From contig NZ_SBAP01000007.1 in the NCBI RefSeq assembly GCF_004134945.1, positions 29,573 to 93,572 of the forward strand: 64,000 bases of DNA, given 5' to 3'. The notes under the pieces were generated by a model, which saw only the letters and a program-made list of their open reading frames with translations, was not told where the DNA came from and made no database searches. Shown here piece by piece: positions 8,600 to 16,530 of the stretch. Source of the stretch: Fusobacterium_C necrophorum_A. GTDB lineage: Bacteria; Fusobacteriota; Fusobacteriia; Fusobacteriales; Fusobacteriaceae. Numbering within the stretch: the first letter of the stretch is position 1; the number at the start of each line of letters is the position of its first letter. A program made the position numbers and the translations under genes.

Positions 8600-10444
8600 T
8601 TAAAAGAAGTAATTGACTCCTACACCATAAGCGGAATTTCTAATATCATCGGTAGATATTCCCGCTTTTCCTGTGAAGCTTAAATCTTCGCTTGGTACAA
8701 ACGCTACCCCCACTGCTACTGCTTGTTTTCCTCTATATCCTCCAATAGCAGCTCCAATTCCAACTCTTCCTACCGGAATCCCCTTAAAATCTAATACACT
8801 CATTGCTGCAACAGATGCAATTCCTGCTTCGGAATCTCTTCTTAATTCTTCAATAGATTTCTTATTATTCGCAATACCTCTATCATGTTTTAAATCTTCT
8901 GCTGTACTTCGTTCTACTTCCTTGTCAATTAATTCTTTATTTGCTGCTATTTTTTCATCGTGTTCCGTATCTTTTCCTGTACTTCGTTCTACTTCCTTGT
9001 CAATTGATTTTTTATTTGCCAAGTCTCCCTTAACTCTTTCATCTTTTTCTTTTTCAATGGCTTTCTTATTGTCTGCAATACCTTCGTCATGTTTCGTATC
9101 TGCTTCTGTACTTCGTTTTATTTCTGCATCAAGGGCAGCTTGAAGTGCTTCGTCTGCTTTCTTTCTTGCATTTTCTTCTGCTAAAACTGCTTTTGTTCTT
9201 TCCGCAATCTCTGTTTGAATAGCATCTTTATTTGCTGCAATACCTTCGTCATGTTTTTCATCTGCTGCTTTACTTCGTTTTATTTCTGCTTCAAGAGCTG
9301 TTTGAAGTTCCCCATCTGCTTTCTCTCTTGCACTTTTTTCTTTTTCAATGGCTTTCTTATTGTCTGCAATATCTTTGGTATGTTTAAGATCAGTAGATTG
9401 TAATTCAGCAATTTGTTTACTTTGAATATCATTTGCTCGTTTATTTAAGGATATTTTATCTCCAAGTTCTTTATCTACTTTTTCTCTTTCTTTTGCTTCT
9501 TGTTTAATTTTTGTTGCTAATTTTGCATCTTCTTTTGCTCTAGTATCTACTTCAGTTAACAATCTATTATTCAATCCATTGTATGTATCTATTAAACTTT
9601 TTTCTAATGCTTTATCTGCTGCTTTTCTTTCTTCTTTTTCTTTATCCAGAGCTGCTTTACCCGCACTTATAGCACTATCTACAAATTTATAACTAGCTTT
9701 TTCTTCCTCTAATCTTTCAATTTCTTTGTCATGTTTCGTATCTGCTTCTTTACTTCGTTTTATTTCTGCATCAAGAGCTGTTTGAAGTTCCCCATCTGCT
9801 TTCTTTCTTGCATTTTCTTCGTTTTCAATATTTTTTTTATTTTTTTCAATCTTTTTATTTAATTTCTTTTCATTAGATTTTCGATCTTTTACTTCATTAT
9901 TTAAATGTTCATTTAAATCACTTAAAGCTTTTTCTGTAGTTTCTTTATCTGCTTTATTCCCCTTCAACGCTTTAATATCCATACCATGTGTTTCTACGGT
10001 ATCTTCTACTTTGTCTAATCTTTTATTATGTTCTTCGTCCATTGCATCGTGAACTTCATCTTTCACTTTTCTGTCTGACATTTCCTTTTCTATTCTGTCA
10101 CTTATATTCTTAGAAAACTCTCCAAAATGTTTATCAAATAATTCAATATTTTCTCGATTTTCTTCAACCACTTCTTTAGTTACATCAAACTCTCTCTTCA
10201 ATTTTCCTAAGTCTGACATAGTTTTACTCAAATACTTATCTAATTCTCCAATATCGTTTTTATTTTTTGCTATATTTTCTCTATTCATCTTAATCATAAG
10301 ACCGTGAACTTGGTCTATTATTGGTTTTCTAACAGCAGCATACCCTATATTCCCTGTAATGAAAAATACAGTCAATGCTGCCAATGTAACACTCACTCTT
10401 CTTTTAAAACATCCTTTTATATTCTTTTCTAAATTGTGAACCAT
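8600..10444 (-). CDS. Coiled-coil trimeric autotransporter (614 aa)
   Basis: A type Vc autotransporter built almost wholly of coiled coil. The signal peptide spans residues 1-36 (hydrophobic LAALTVFFITGNIGYAA). About 480 residues of highly charged heptad-type sequence follow, with a recurring unit of roughly 45 residues (variants of ADGELQTALDAEIKRS, then KHDEGIADNKKAIEKEK). The anchor ends the protein: IASVAAMSVLDF, then beta strands finishing GVGVNYFF. It has no SIAIG head, so it is likely a stalk-only adhesin comparable to the small coiled-coil adhesins of fusobacteria. The repeats invite length change by recombination. The start has a good AGGAGG site. The gene lies directly upstream of the giant adhesin but has its own terminator. 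Confidence 0.9.
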   Translation of the reverse strand: MVHNLEKNIKGCFKRRVSVTLAALTVFFITGNIGYAAVRKPIIDQVHGLMIKMNRENIAKNKNDIGELDKYLSKTMSDLGKLKREFDVTKEVVEENRENIELFDKHFGEFSKNISDRIEKEMSDRKVKDEVHDAMDEEHNKRLDKVEDTVETHGMDIKALKGNKADKETTEKALSDLNEHLNNEVKDRKSNEKKLNKKIEKNKKNIENEENARKKADGELQTALDAEIKRSKEADTKHDKEIERLEEEKASYKFVDSAISAGKAALDKEKEERKAADKALEKSLIDTYNGLNNRLLTEVDTRAKEDAKLATKIKQEAKEREKVDKELGDKISLNKRANDIQSKQIAELQSTDLKHTKDIADNKKAIEKEKSAREKADGELQTALEAEIKRSKAADEKHDEGIAANKDAIQTEIAERTKAVLAEENARKKADEALQAALDAEIKRSTEADTKHDEGIADNKKAIEKEKDERVKGDLANKKSIDKEVERSTGKDTEHDEKIAANKELIDKEVERSTAEDLKHDRGIANNKKSIEELRRDSEAGIASVAAMSVLDFKGIPVGRVGIGAAIGGYRGKQAVAVGVAFVPSEDLSFTGKAGISTDDIRNSAYGVGVNYFF

Positions 10445-11001
10445 AATTAGCCCTCCTTATTTTATAAAATTAAAAATACAATCCCCAATTGTTAAGCTAA
10501 TCATACCAAATAAAATCAAAATGTCAATTATAAAAACACTTATATTGATTTTTTATATTTTTTTGTGTTTTTTTAATACTCTTTTTTATAGATTTCTCAT
10601 ACTTCTATTAATTTTTAATGTTTTTTTATTTTAAAATAAAAAACATACATATTTATGGTTACAAGTGTGTGCATTTCCTTATTTTCTATTGCTTGTATCA
10701 TAAATGATATTGATGAAAATTTTTCTTTCAAAAAAAGTAAAGACAATGAAATTTTCCTGTTACAAGGAATGATTTCATTGTCTCGTTCAGATTTTATCAA
10801 AATTCTTTTGGATTTACAAGATTTTTTAAGCTTATCGGAAAAAGAGAATATTGTCGTTCCTTACAACAGATCCTTTCTCCGAGTGAGAAAACAGGCTATT
10901 GGATGCTCAAAAAGAAAAATTGATTTTATATTTTAACATAGAAACAAGGATTTCAGATTCCGCTCTCCATCAAGACAATTTGACAAAGAGCCACCTGTCC
11001 T
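10445..11001. other. 557-bp intergenic stretch, no convincing gene
   Basis: Very AT-rich upstream of the coiled-coil adhesin (10445-10650). The rest contains a strong hairpin at 10741-10783 and one copy of a dispersed repeat (10948-11034). An open plus-strand frame of 93 codons begins at 10655 but has no ribosome site and overlaps the hairpin, so it is treated as chance or a gene remnant. Confidence 0.6.
10725..10783 (-). terminator. Terminator downstream of the TetR-family gene
   Basis: A perfect 12-bp stem (AGACAATGAAAT at 10741-10752 with its complement at 10772-10783). On the minus strand it is followed by TTACTTTTTTTG. It lies 220 bp past the TetR-family stop codon, on the same strand. 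Confidence 0.6.
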
Positions 11002-11034
11002 CTATTCTTTATCAACACGATTTGACAAAGAACC
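10948..11034 (-). repeat. Dispersed intergenic repeat, copy A
   Basis: Contains the element CTTTGTCAAAT-N-GT-N-TTGAT (minus strand) twice, at 10963-10990 and 11009-11034, followed by the block ending in TGAAATCCTT. The second element forms the last codons of the TetR-family gene. Related copies lie at 15507-15600 and 23433-23527, with a partial one at 8231-8260 on the other strand. This copy lacks the central hairpin seen in the other two full copies. Confidence 0.5.
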
Positions 11035-11586
11035 TATATTTGATGTTTCCAAAGGAATTTTATGTTTTCTCAAATACAATAAGCTTCTGACCTCCTTTTC
11101 AATATCATCTTCTTTACTCCATCTCTCAGAAGAGTTATAAAATAGTAGTGCTAATCCGTCACTGAAGAGTAAATCTCCCTTATCTCTTTCCCAGTTAAAC
11201 TTGCGATCTTTGCTTAGGATATGGTTTAAAGCGTGATATATTTTTTCACGAACCGGATTTCCCAATCTTGGACTGGAAGTCAAAAAAATAGCCTGAAATA
11301 ATTTCCGATGTTTTCTGGAAAAAAGCACAAAAGCAACCGTTAAATTTTCATAAGTATAATAATCTTCATATTTTCTTATAGGCTCCAAAAATAATTCTTG
11401 AATTTCTTCCACCATAGCGTTTTCCAATTCATCTAAGGATTTAAAATGATAATAGATGGGAGACGTAGAAGAATCTAAAGCTGCTGCAATATTCCGAATC
11501 GTAAACCCATCTACTCCATTTTGTTTAAAAACAAGAAATGCCGCCTTTAAGATTTGATTTTTGTCAAACAGTACATCTCTTCCCAA
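11002..11586 (-). CDS. TetR/AcrR family transcriptional regulator
   Basis: A 194-aa repressor-type regulator. Residues 1-55 form the TetR DNA-binding helix-turn-helix (QILKAAFLVFKQNGVDGFTIRNIAAAL, then SPIYYHFKSLDEL). The variable C-terminal domain would bind an unknown ligand. The start is TTG at 11586, supported by GGAGGGGAG 8 nt upstream and by family length; no in-frame ATG fits. The last ~10 residues (SNRVDKE end) are encoded inside a dispersed repeat, suggesting the original C-terminus was replaced. A strong promoter lies upstream. Neighbours are adhesin genes, so control of surface proteins is a reasonable guess but not shown. Confidence 0.8.
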   Translation of the reverse strand: MGRDVLFDKNQILKAAFLVFKQNGVDGFTIRNIAAALDSSTSPIYYHFKSLDELENAMVEEIQELFLEPIRKYEDYYTYENLTVAFVLFSRKHRKLFQAIFLTSSPRLGNPVREKIYHALNHILSKDRKFNWERDKGDLLFSDGLALLFYNSSERWSKEDDIEKEVRSLLYLRKHKIPLETSNIGSLSNRVDKE

Positions 11587-11880
11587 ATTTAGCTCCCCTC
11601 CCCATTTTTTTTGTTATAATTTCTCTTTTTTTTATTAGTATATTTCTTTTTTTTTTGAGTGTCAAGGCAACGAATTATTAAAAAACAGCGAATTGGTTTT
11701 TCGCAAAATGATGTTTTTATATTTTGTTTTTTTATTTTTCTCTATAATAATTATATTAGATAATTTTTTAAAAAATATAAAATTCATTTCTATTTTTTTA
11801 TTTTTTGTTTTATTTTTTTAAAAAACAACCTATTTTAGAATAATCTTTTTGTTATTTTATAAAAATTTACAATTTTAGAA
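11587..11880. other. Intergenic stretch between the TetR-family gene and the dnaK terminator
   Basis: Extremely AT-rich. Apart from the TetR-family promoter at 11637-11665 and two CGAATT direct repeats near 11671-11695, I see no gene, RNA or repeat. Confidence 0.6.
11637..11665 (-). promoter_or_regulatory. Promoter of the TetR-family gene
   Basis: Minus strand TTGACA (11660-11665), 17-bp spacer, TATACT (11637-11642). Near consensus and about 50 nt from the TTG start. Confidence 0.75.
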
Positions 11881-11917
11881 AAAAAGTCCCGGTGAATCTT
11901 TCACCGGGACTTTTTCT
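11881..11917. terminator. Terminator of the hrcA-grpE-dnaK operon
   Basis: A 12-bp GC-rich stem (AGTCCCGGTGAA with TTCACCGGGACT) closed by a 3-nt loop, with A-tract on one side and T-tract on the other. Located 17 bp after the dnaK stop. Confidence 0.92.
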
Positions 11918-11933
11918 ATTATCTCTTTTGTTT

Positions 11934-13751
11934 TTAATCAACGACTTCCGCTTCCGCTACATCTTCGTTGTTATTTCCGGAAGTACTTCCTGCTGATCCT
12001 TGTTGTTGAGCCTGTGCTTGAGCATCTTTATACAATTCTTCGGCAAATTTATGAGCCGCTTGTGATAATTTTTCTACAGCTTGATCAATGGCTTCTTTGG
12101 AATCTCCGTCTTTCACTTTCTTCAACTCTTCCATGGCCGCTTCAATGTTTTTCTTGTCTTCTTCTCCCAATTTATCTGCATGATCTTTCATAGATTTTTC
12201 CGTGGAAGAGATTAACATATCCGCTTGGTTTCTTGCTGCAACCAATTCTTCAAACTTCTTATCTTCCGCCGCATTTGCTTCCGCTTCTTTTGTCATTCTG
12301 TCAATTTCTTCTTTTGATAAGTTGGTAGAACCTGAAATCGTTACCTTATTTTCTTTTCCGGTTCCTAAATCTTTCGCAGAAACGTGTACGATTCCGTTTG
12401 CATCAATATCAAAAGTTACTTCAATTTGTGGAACTCCTCTCGGTGCTGCCGGAATTCCTTCCAAGTTGAATTCTCCCAATTTATGGTTATCCGCCGCTCT
12501 CGATCGTTCTCCTTGCAATACGTTAATCGTAACTGCCGGTTGATTGTCCACCGCTGTAGAATACACTTGAGCCTTCTTCACCGGAATGGTGGTATTCTTT
12601 TCAATCATCTTCGTAAAGACTCCTCCCAAAGTTTCAATTCCCAGAGATAATGGAGTGACATCCAACAATAAGACATCTTTGACATCTCCCATCAACACTC
12701 CACCTTGAATTGCTGCTCCCGCCGCAACCACTTCATCCGGATTGATTCCCTTGTTTGGTTTCTTTCCAAAGTAAGATTCTACCCATTCTTGCACAGCCGG
12801 AATTCTGGTAGATCCCCCTACCAACAATACTTCATTGATTTCTCCCGGTTGCAATCCTGCATCGGATAAAGCTGTTTTGGTAGGTCCTTGTGTTGCCTCT
12901 ACCAAATCTCTTGTCAAGTCATTGAATTTTGCACGAGTCAATTTCATTTCCAAGTGTTTTGGTCCTGTCGCATCCATCGTGATGAATGGTAAAGAAATTG
13001 GGGTTTCCATCATTGTTGACAATTCTTTTTTCGCTTTTTCCGCAGCATCTTTCAATCTTTGGTACGCCATTTTATCATTGGACAAATCCAATCCTGTTTC
13101 TTTTTTAAACTCCGCTACCATCCAGTCAATGATTTTCTTATCAAAATCGTCTCCTCCTAAATGGTTGTTTCCTGCTGTGGAAATAACTTCAATGACTCCG
13201 TCCGCAATTTCCAGGATGGATACGTCAAACGTTCCTCCTCCTAAGTCAAATACCAATACTTTTTCTTCTTTTTTCTTTTCCAAACCATATGCCAAAGCTG
13301 CCGCTGTCGGTTCGTTGATAATTCTTTTTACTTCCAATCCCGCAATGGTTCCCGCATCTTTTGTCGCCTGTCTTTGTGCGTCCGTGAAATAAGCCGGTAC
13401 TGTAATTACTGCCTCTTTTACTTCTTCTCCCAAGTAAGCTTCCGCATCTTTTTTTAATTTTTGTAATGTTTTTGCGGAAATTTCTTGTGGAGTGTATTTT
13501 TTCCCGAAAATTTCCACCTTATAATCAGATCCCATATGTGTTTTAATAGAACTTACCGTGGAATTCGGATTGGTTACCGCTTGTCTTTTGGCAATTTCTC
13601 CTACAATGGTTTCTCCGTTATCCTTAATATTAACCACAGAGGGAGTGGTTCTCGCTCCTTCCGCATTCGGAATAATGGTTGCACTTCCTCCTTCCATAAT
13701 TGCTACACATGAGTTGGTAGTTCCTAAGTCAATTCCTATAATTTTAGCCAT
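11934..13751 (-). CDS. dnaK: Molecular chaperone DnaK (Hsp70)
   Basis: A 605-aa Hsp70 chaperone. The N-terminal actin-like ATPase domain opens with IGIDLGTTNSCVA and contains the phosphate-2 motif VFDLGGGTFDVS. The substrate-binding domain begins near residue 385 and has the linker DVLLLDVTPLSLG. A helical lid and a disordered Q/G/S-rich tail ending in EDVAEAEVVD follow. It folds nascent and stress-damaged proteins in an ATP cycle driven by DnaJ and GrpE. It is the third gene of hrcA-grpE-dnaK, 58 bp after grpE, and ends at a strong terminator, so dnaJ is not cotranscribed. Full length and intact. Confidence 0.98.
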   Translation of the reverse strand: MAKIIGIDLGTTNSCVAIMEGGSATIIPNAEGARTTPSVVNIKDNGETIVGEIAKRQAVTNPNSTVSSIKTHMGSDYKVEIFGKKYTPQEISAKTLQKLKKDAEAYLGEEVKEAVITVPAYFTDAQRQATKDAGTIAGLEVKRIINEPTAAALAYGLEKKKEEKVLVFDLGGGTFDVSILEIADGVIEVISTAGNNHLGGDDFDKKIIDWMVAEFKKETGLDLSNDKMAYQRLKDAAEKAKKELSTMMETPISLPFITMDATGPKHLEMKLTRAKFNDLTRDLVEATQGPTKTALSDAGLQPGEINEVLLVGGSTRIPAVQEWVESYFGKKPNKGINPDEVVAAGAAIQGGVLMGDVKDVLLLDVTPLSLGIETLGGVFTKMIEKNTTIPVKKAQVYSTAVDNQPAVTINVLQGERSRAADNHKLGEFNLEGIPAAPRGVPQIEVTFDIDANGIVHVSAKDLGTGKENKVTISGSTNLSKEEIDRMTKEAEANAAEDKKFEELVAARNQADMLISSTEKSMKDHADKLGEEDKKNIEAAMEELKKVKDGDSKEAIDQAVEKLSQAAHKFAEELYKDAQAQAQQQGSAGSTSGNNNEDVAEAEVVD

Positions 13752-13809
13752 TTTGTTACCTCCTACTATATCTTCAAATTTTTTTTACCCGGTTTAGACT
13801 TTCTTCAAG

Positions 13810-14370
13810 CTATGCTTTTTTACATACCTTCACCATAGACGGTCGAATGACCTTATCTTTCATTTTGTATCCTTTTTGCAATTCCAACATTACTTCATTA
13901 TCCTGAAATTCAGGACTGTCCTCTTGCATCACGGCATGATGAAACATCGGGTCAAATTCTTTTCCCAAAGCCTCAATTTCTTCTACACCCTCTGATTTCA
14001 TGACATCTTGAATGTTTCGTAAAATCATTTCCACACCTTGTACCAAGCCGTCAAAATCGTTCGTTTCTTTCGCCGCCGAAATCGCTCTTTCCAAATTATC
14101 CAAGCTTCCCAATAATTTTTCTACAATCTTTTGAGAAGAATATTGACGTAATTCTTCAATTTCTTTTTCTTTTCTCTTGGTAAAATTTTGGAAATCTGCT
14201 TGCTTACGTAAATAGGATTGCTTCCAATCTTCAATTTCCACTTTCAATTTCCCAATTTCTTCCTCCGGAGAAAGAGTTTTTTCTGCAGTTTCTTCTTTCA
14301 CTTCTTCTGCATCCAAAATTTCCTCTTTCATCTCTTCCAGGACTTCTTCCTTTTTTGCCTCATCCGTCAT
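13810..14370 (-). CDS. grpE: Nucleotide exchange factor GrpE
   Basis: A 186-aa GrpE. An acidic, low-complexity N-terminus is followed by a long coiled coil (about residues 35-110, including SYLRKQADFQNFTKRKEKE) and the beta-wing domain (VEEIEALGKEFDPMFHHAV, ending in VRPSMVKV). It releases ADP from DnaK. The ATG overlaps the hrcA stop codon by the ATGA arrangement, implying translational coupling. Confidence 0.96.
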   Translation of the reverse strand: MTDEAKKEEVLEEMKEEILDAEEVKEETAEKTLSPEEEIGKLKVEIEDWKQSYLRKQADFQNFTKRKEKEIEELRQYSSQKIVEKLLGSLDNLERAISAAKETNDFDGLVQGVEMILRNIQDVMKSEGVEEIEALGKEFDPMFHHAVMQEDSPEFQDNEVMLELQKGYKMKDKVIRPSMVKVCKKA

Positions 14371-15380
14371 TTCTTCACTTCCTTTTTCTCTATTCTATCA
14401 ATTGCTCGATTTACTTCTTTGGTAACACAATCCAAAAGTCCTACTGTTTTGGAATATGCCATTCGTTTGGGACCGATGACCCCAATAATTCCCTTTGCTC
14501 CTCCTAATTGGTACAAAGAATATACGAAACTGTAGTCTTCAAGTTCTTTAATCCCCAGCTCATCTCCGAAAATCACTTGAACTCCCTGCCCTATTTTCTC
14601 TCTCTTTTGAATCAAACGTTCAAACATCTGTCGAATATCTTTCTTCTCCGAGAAAAAATCCAAAACTTCACTGGCACTGTCAACATCTCGCTCCTTGAAC
14701 ATACTGGTCACATTATCGATAAAGAAACGATTTAAATCTTCCATAGAAGTCTCGGAAGATTGAATCATATCCCCTCCCAAGATGAATTCTTCAATTTCTT
14801 TTACCGTTAAATGTTCGTATTGAATTCTCTCATTCAACTCTTTTGCAATTTTTGATACTTCTTCTCGAGAAAGAGGGTTTAACAAATGAATTTTCTTCGT
14901 CTTTACTCGCCGATCTTTCATAATAATGACTGCCATGACAAAGTATTCGTCAATGTGAATCAATTCGACTCGATGAATTTCCGAATCTACAATTCTAGGT
15001 TCCACTGCAATCCCTGCATAGCTCGTTAGTTTCGATAGTAAACTGGAAGTGGTTTCCAACAATTTATCCAGTTCTCCAATCCGTTCTTCGTAAAATCCCT
15101 CAATATTTTCCCGTTCCTGTTGAGATAATCGTTCCACCTTTAACAATTCATTCAGATAATAACGATATCCCTTATCCGTCGGGATTCTTCCGGAAGAAGT
15201 ATGTGTCTTTCCAATAAATCCCATGTCTTCTAAATCCGCCATGACATTTCGAATGGTTGCGGAAGAAAGCTCAATTCCGTATTTTTTGACTAGAGTTCTT
15301 GAACCTATGGTATCTCCAAAGGTTAAATAATAGTTCACGATGGCATTTAACACCAATTTTTCTCTGTCACTAATACTCAT
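14367..15380 (-). CDS. hrcA: Heat-inducible transcription repressor HrcA
   Basis: A 337-aa repressor. The N-terminal winged helix (SDREKLVLNAIVNYYL, TIGSRTLVKKY, LSSATIRNVMADLE) binds CIRCE. The GAF-like dimerisation domain follows, with a C-terminal GxKGIIGVIGPKRM-like segment. The start at 15380 (MSISDRE) is chosen over an upstream in-frame ATG at 15413 because it has AGGAGG 8 nt upstream and because the upstream ATG would overlap the CIRCE operator. The protein represses its own operon and dnaJ through the two CIRCE copies in this window. Confidence 0.95.
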   Translation of the reverse strand: MSISDREKLVLNAIVNYYLTFGDTIGSRTLVKKYGIELSSATIRNVMADLEDMGFIGKTHTSSGRIPTDKGYRYYLNELLKVERLSQQERENIEGFYEERIGELDKLLETTSSLLSKLTSYAGIAVEPRIVDSEIHRVELIHIDEYFVMAVIIMKDRRVKTKKIHLLNPLSREEVSKIAKELNERIQYEHLTVKEIEEFILGGDMIQSSETSMEDLNRFFIDNVTSMFKERDVDSASEVLDFFSEKKDIRQMFERLIQKREKIGQGVQVIFGDELGIKELEDYSFVYSLYQLGGAKGIIGVIGPKRMAYSKTVGLLDCVTKEVNRAIDRIEKKEVKK

Positions 15381-15406
15381 GTTGCAGCCTCCTTTTCTCA
15401 TTCCTG

Positions 15407-15433
15407 TTAGCACTCATTATCATAGAGTGCTAA
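15407..15433 (-). promoter_or_regulatory. CIRCE operator upstream of hrcA
   Basis: Perfect TTAGCACTC-N9-GAGTGCTAA, 27 bp before the hrcA start and directly downstream of the -10 box. Autoregulatory HrcA site. Confidence 0.96.
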
Positions 15434-15444
15434 TCTATGTTTAT

Positions 15445-15473
15445 AAGATACAATATGAAACGCAATTTGTCAA
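15445..15473 (-). promoter_or_regulatory. Promoter of hrcA-grpE-dnaK
   Basis: Minus strand TTGACA (15468-15473), 17-bp spacer, TATCTT (15445-15450), with CIRCE just downstream. Same geometry as the dnaJ promoter. Confidence 0.75.
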
Positions 15474-15506
15474 TCTTTTTTTGAAAAGAAATCAAAATAG
15501 TAAAAG

Positions 15507-15600
15507 AAAAAAGAATTTCAGAGATTGTATTTCCAATATCTCTAAAATTCTTTTAAATATGTTATATTCTTCTCTCCATCCACACCCTTTGAGAAAAAAC
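15507..15600 (-). repeat. Dispersed intergenic repeat, copy B, carrying a terminator
   Basis: Immediately after the stop codon of the 151-aa gene. Minus-strand order: a CTCAAAGGGTGTGGATGGAGA-like element (15574-15598), a spacer, then a hairpin (GAATTTTAGAGAT paired with ATCTCTGAAATTC, 15513-15550) followed by TTTTTTC. It therefore supplies the terminator of the mscS-guaB-toxin operon. Same architecture as copy C at 23433-23527. Confidence 0.6.
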
Positions 15601-15601
15601 T

Positions 15602-16057
15602 TTATTCAATCACCCCATACAGAAAAGTATTTAAAATATTCTGCGGAGCATCGTAATAAAAGCTGCTGTTATAATCATCTATTAAATCACTCACAAAAGA
15701 ATTGTATGCCTCCAGCAAAGCTTCTATCACATCCATTTGTTTCTCCTTGGCAATTCCTAAAATCAACCTTTTATAAACTTTCCCAATATCCCAATGACTG
15801 GGAACTGCATATTTTGCTCTTCCTACATTGTCAAACTTTCCCTCTGAAATCTTCGCTTCCAGAATAAAATCATCACTTACTCTGTCAATATTGTCGCTAT
15901 GATAGACATCCGCTAAATCATAAATTTTGTACAAACGTTCCTTTCCTAGAGTATTCACAACATCAGCTCTTTTATTTTTTGTTTTTCTGGCAATATAATC
16001 AATGAGGCTACAAGTGAAAAAAAGGTCATTCTCTTTTTGAGGTTCTCGTCCTATCAT
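15602..16057 (-). CDS. Presumed antitoxin partner of the DUF3990 protein (DUF3791-like)
   Basis: A 151-aa mostly helical, acidic protein. Its first half (FFTCSLIDYIARKT, then IYDLADVYHSDNIDRV) resembles DUF3791-type proteins that accompany DUF3990 genes. The second half has no recognised domain. The start overlaps the stop of the upstream toxin gene by 4 bp (ATGA), so the two are translationally coupled. Two-gene coupling and family pairing make an antitoxin role likely, but no experiment on this family is known to me. Full reading frame; terminator within the repeat just downstream. Confidence 0.55.
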   Translation of the reverse strand: MIGREPQKENDLFFTCSLIDYIARKTKNKRADVVNTLGKERLYKIYDLADVYHSDNIDRVSDDFILEAKISEGKFDNVGRAKYAVPSHWDIGKVYKRLILGIAKEKQMDVIEALLEAYNSFVSDLIDDYNSSFYYDAPQNILNTFLYGVIE

Positions 16058-16518
16058 TTCTCCACCTCCTCAGCCCGTATAAATTCTAAACATTCCAATG
16101 CATTTGCGGAACAAAAATTAATCTGATGCGTAGGATATTTGAACTTCGCCATCATCCAAAACTGCTCTCTTGTAATACTTCCTTCCACATAATCCGCTAT
16201 AAAATTATAAATCTGGTCATTCGCCATAGCACCAATAACAATATCATAAGGATGCGGGTTCCCTTGTCGACAATGAACAATAAAATCAAGCCACTCCTCT
16301 GTCATTTCAGAAAATTCCTTGATATTCAGCCCTTCTTTTATTCTAACAGTATAAACGGAGATTGTGGGAGTAGAATATCTCTTTGCCCACCTTTCCGCTT
16401 GTTCTCGAATAAGAGTGCAATAAAAACCTACCCCAAAATCTTTCGCATTTTTTCCCTTTAAGATTTTTGGCTCTTCTATAGAAGTATAACTTCCATGATA
16501 TACTGTCATCTTTCCCAT
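16054..16518 (-). CDS. DUF3990 protein, ADP-ribosyltransferase-fold toxin candidate
   Basis: A 154-aa protein with the DUF3990 signature: VYHGS near residue 7, KDFGVGFYCT near residue 28, and QINFCSANALECLEF near the C-terminus. H (in YHGS), Y (in GFYCT) and Q are candidates for the H-Y-[EQ] active-site triad of ADP-ribosyltransferases, where NAD would bind. The middle part (YDIVIGAMANDQIYNFI) is also typical of the family. The start at 16518 has AGGAGG 5 nt upstream. It lies 12 bp behind the MORN-repeat gene and overlaps its partner gene, so it is the fourth gene of the mscS-guaB operon. Toxin activity and target are inferred only. Confidence 0.65.
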   Translation of the reverse strand: MGKMTVYHGSYTSIEEPKILKGKNAKDFGVGFYCTLIREQAERWAKRYSTPTISVYTVRIKEGLNIKEFSEMTEEWLDFIVHCRQGNPHPYDIVIGAMANDQIYNFIADYVEGSITREQFWMMAKFKYPTHQINFCSANALECLEFIRAEEVEK

Positions 16519-16530
16519 TGAAACCTCCTA

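Noticed and set aside
10655..10936. Open plus-strand frame of 93 codons upstream of the TetR-family gene
   Set aside because: No ribosome site, overlaps a strong hairpin at 10741-10783, and no recognised motif. Could be a gene remnant but is not supported.
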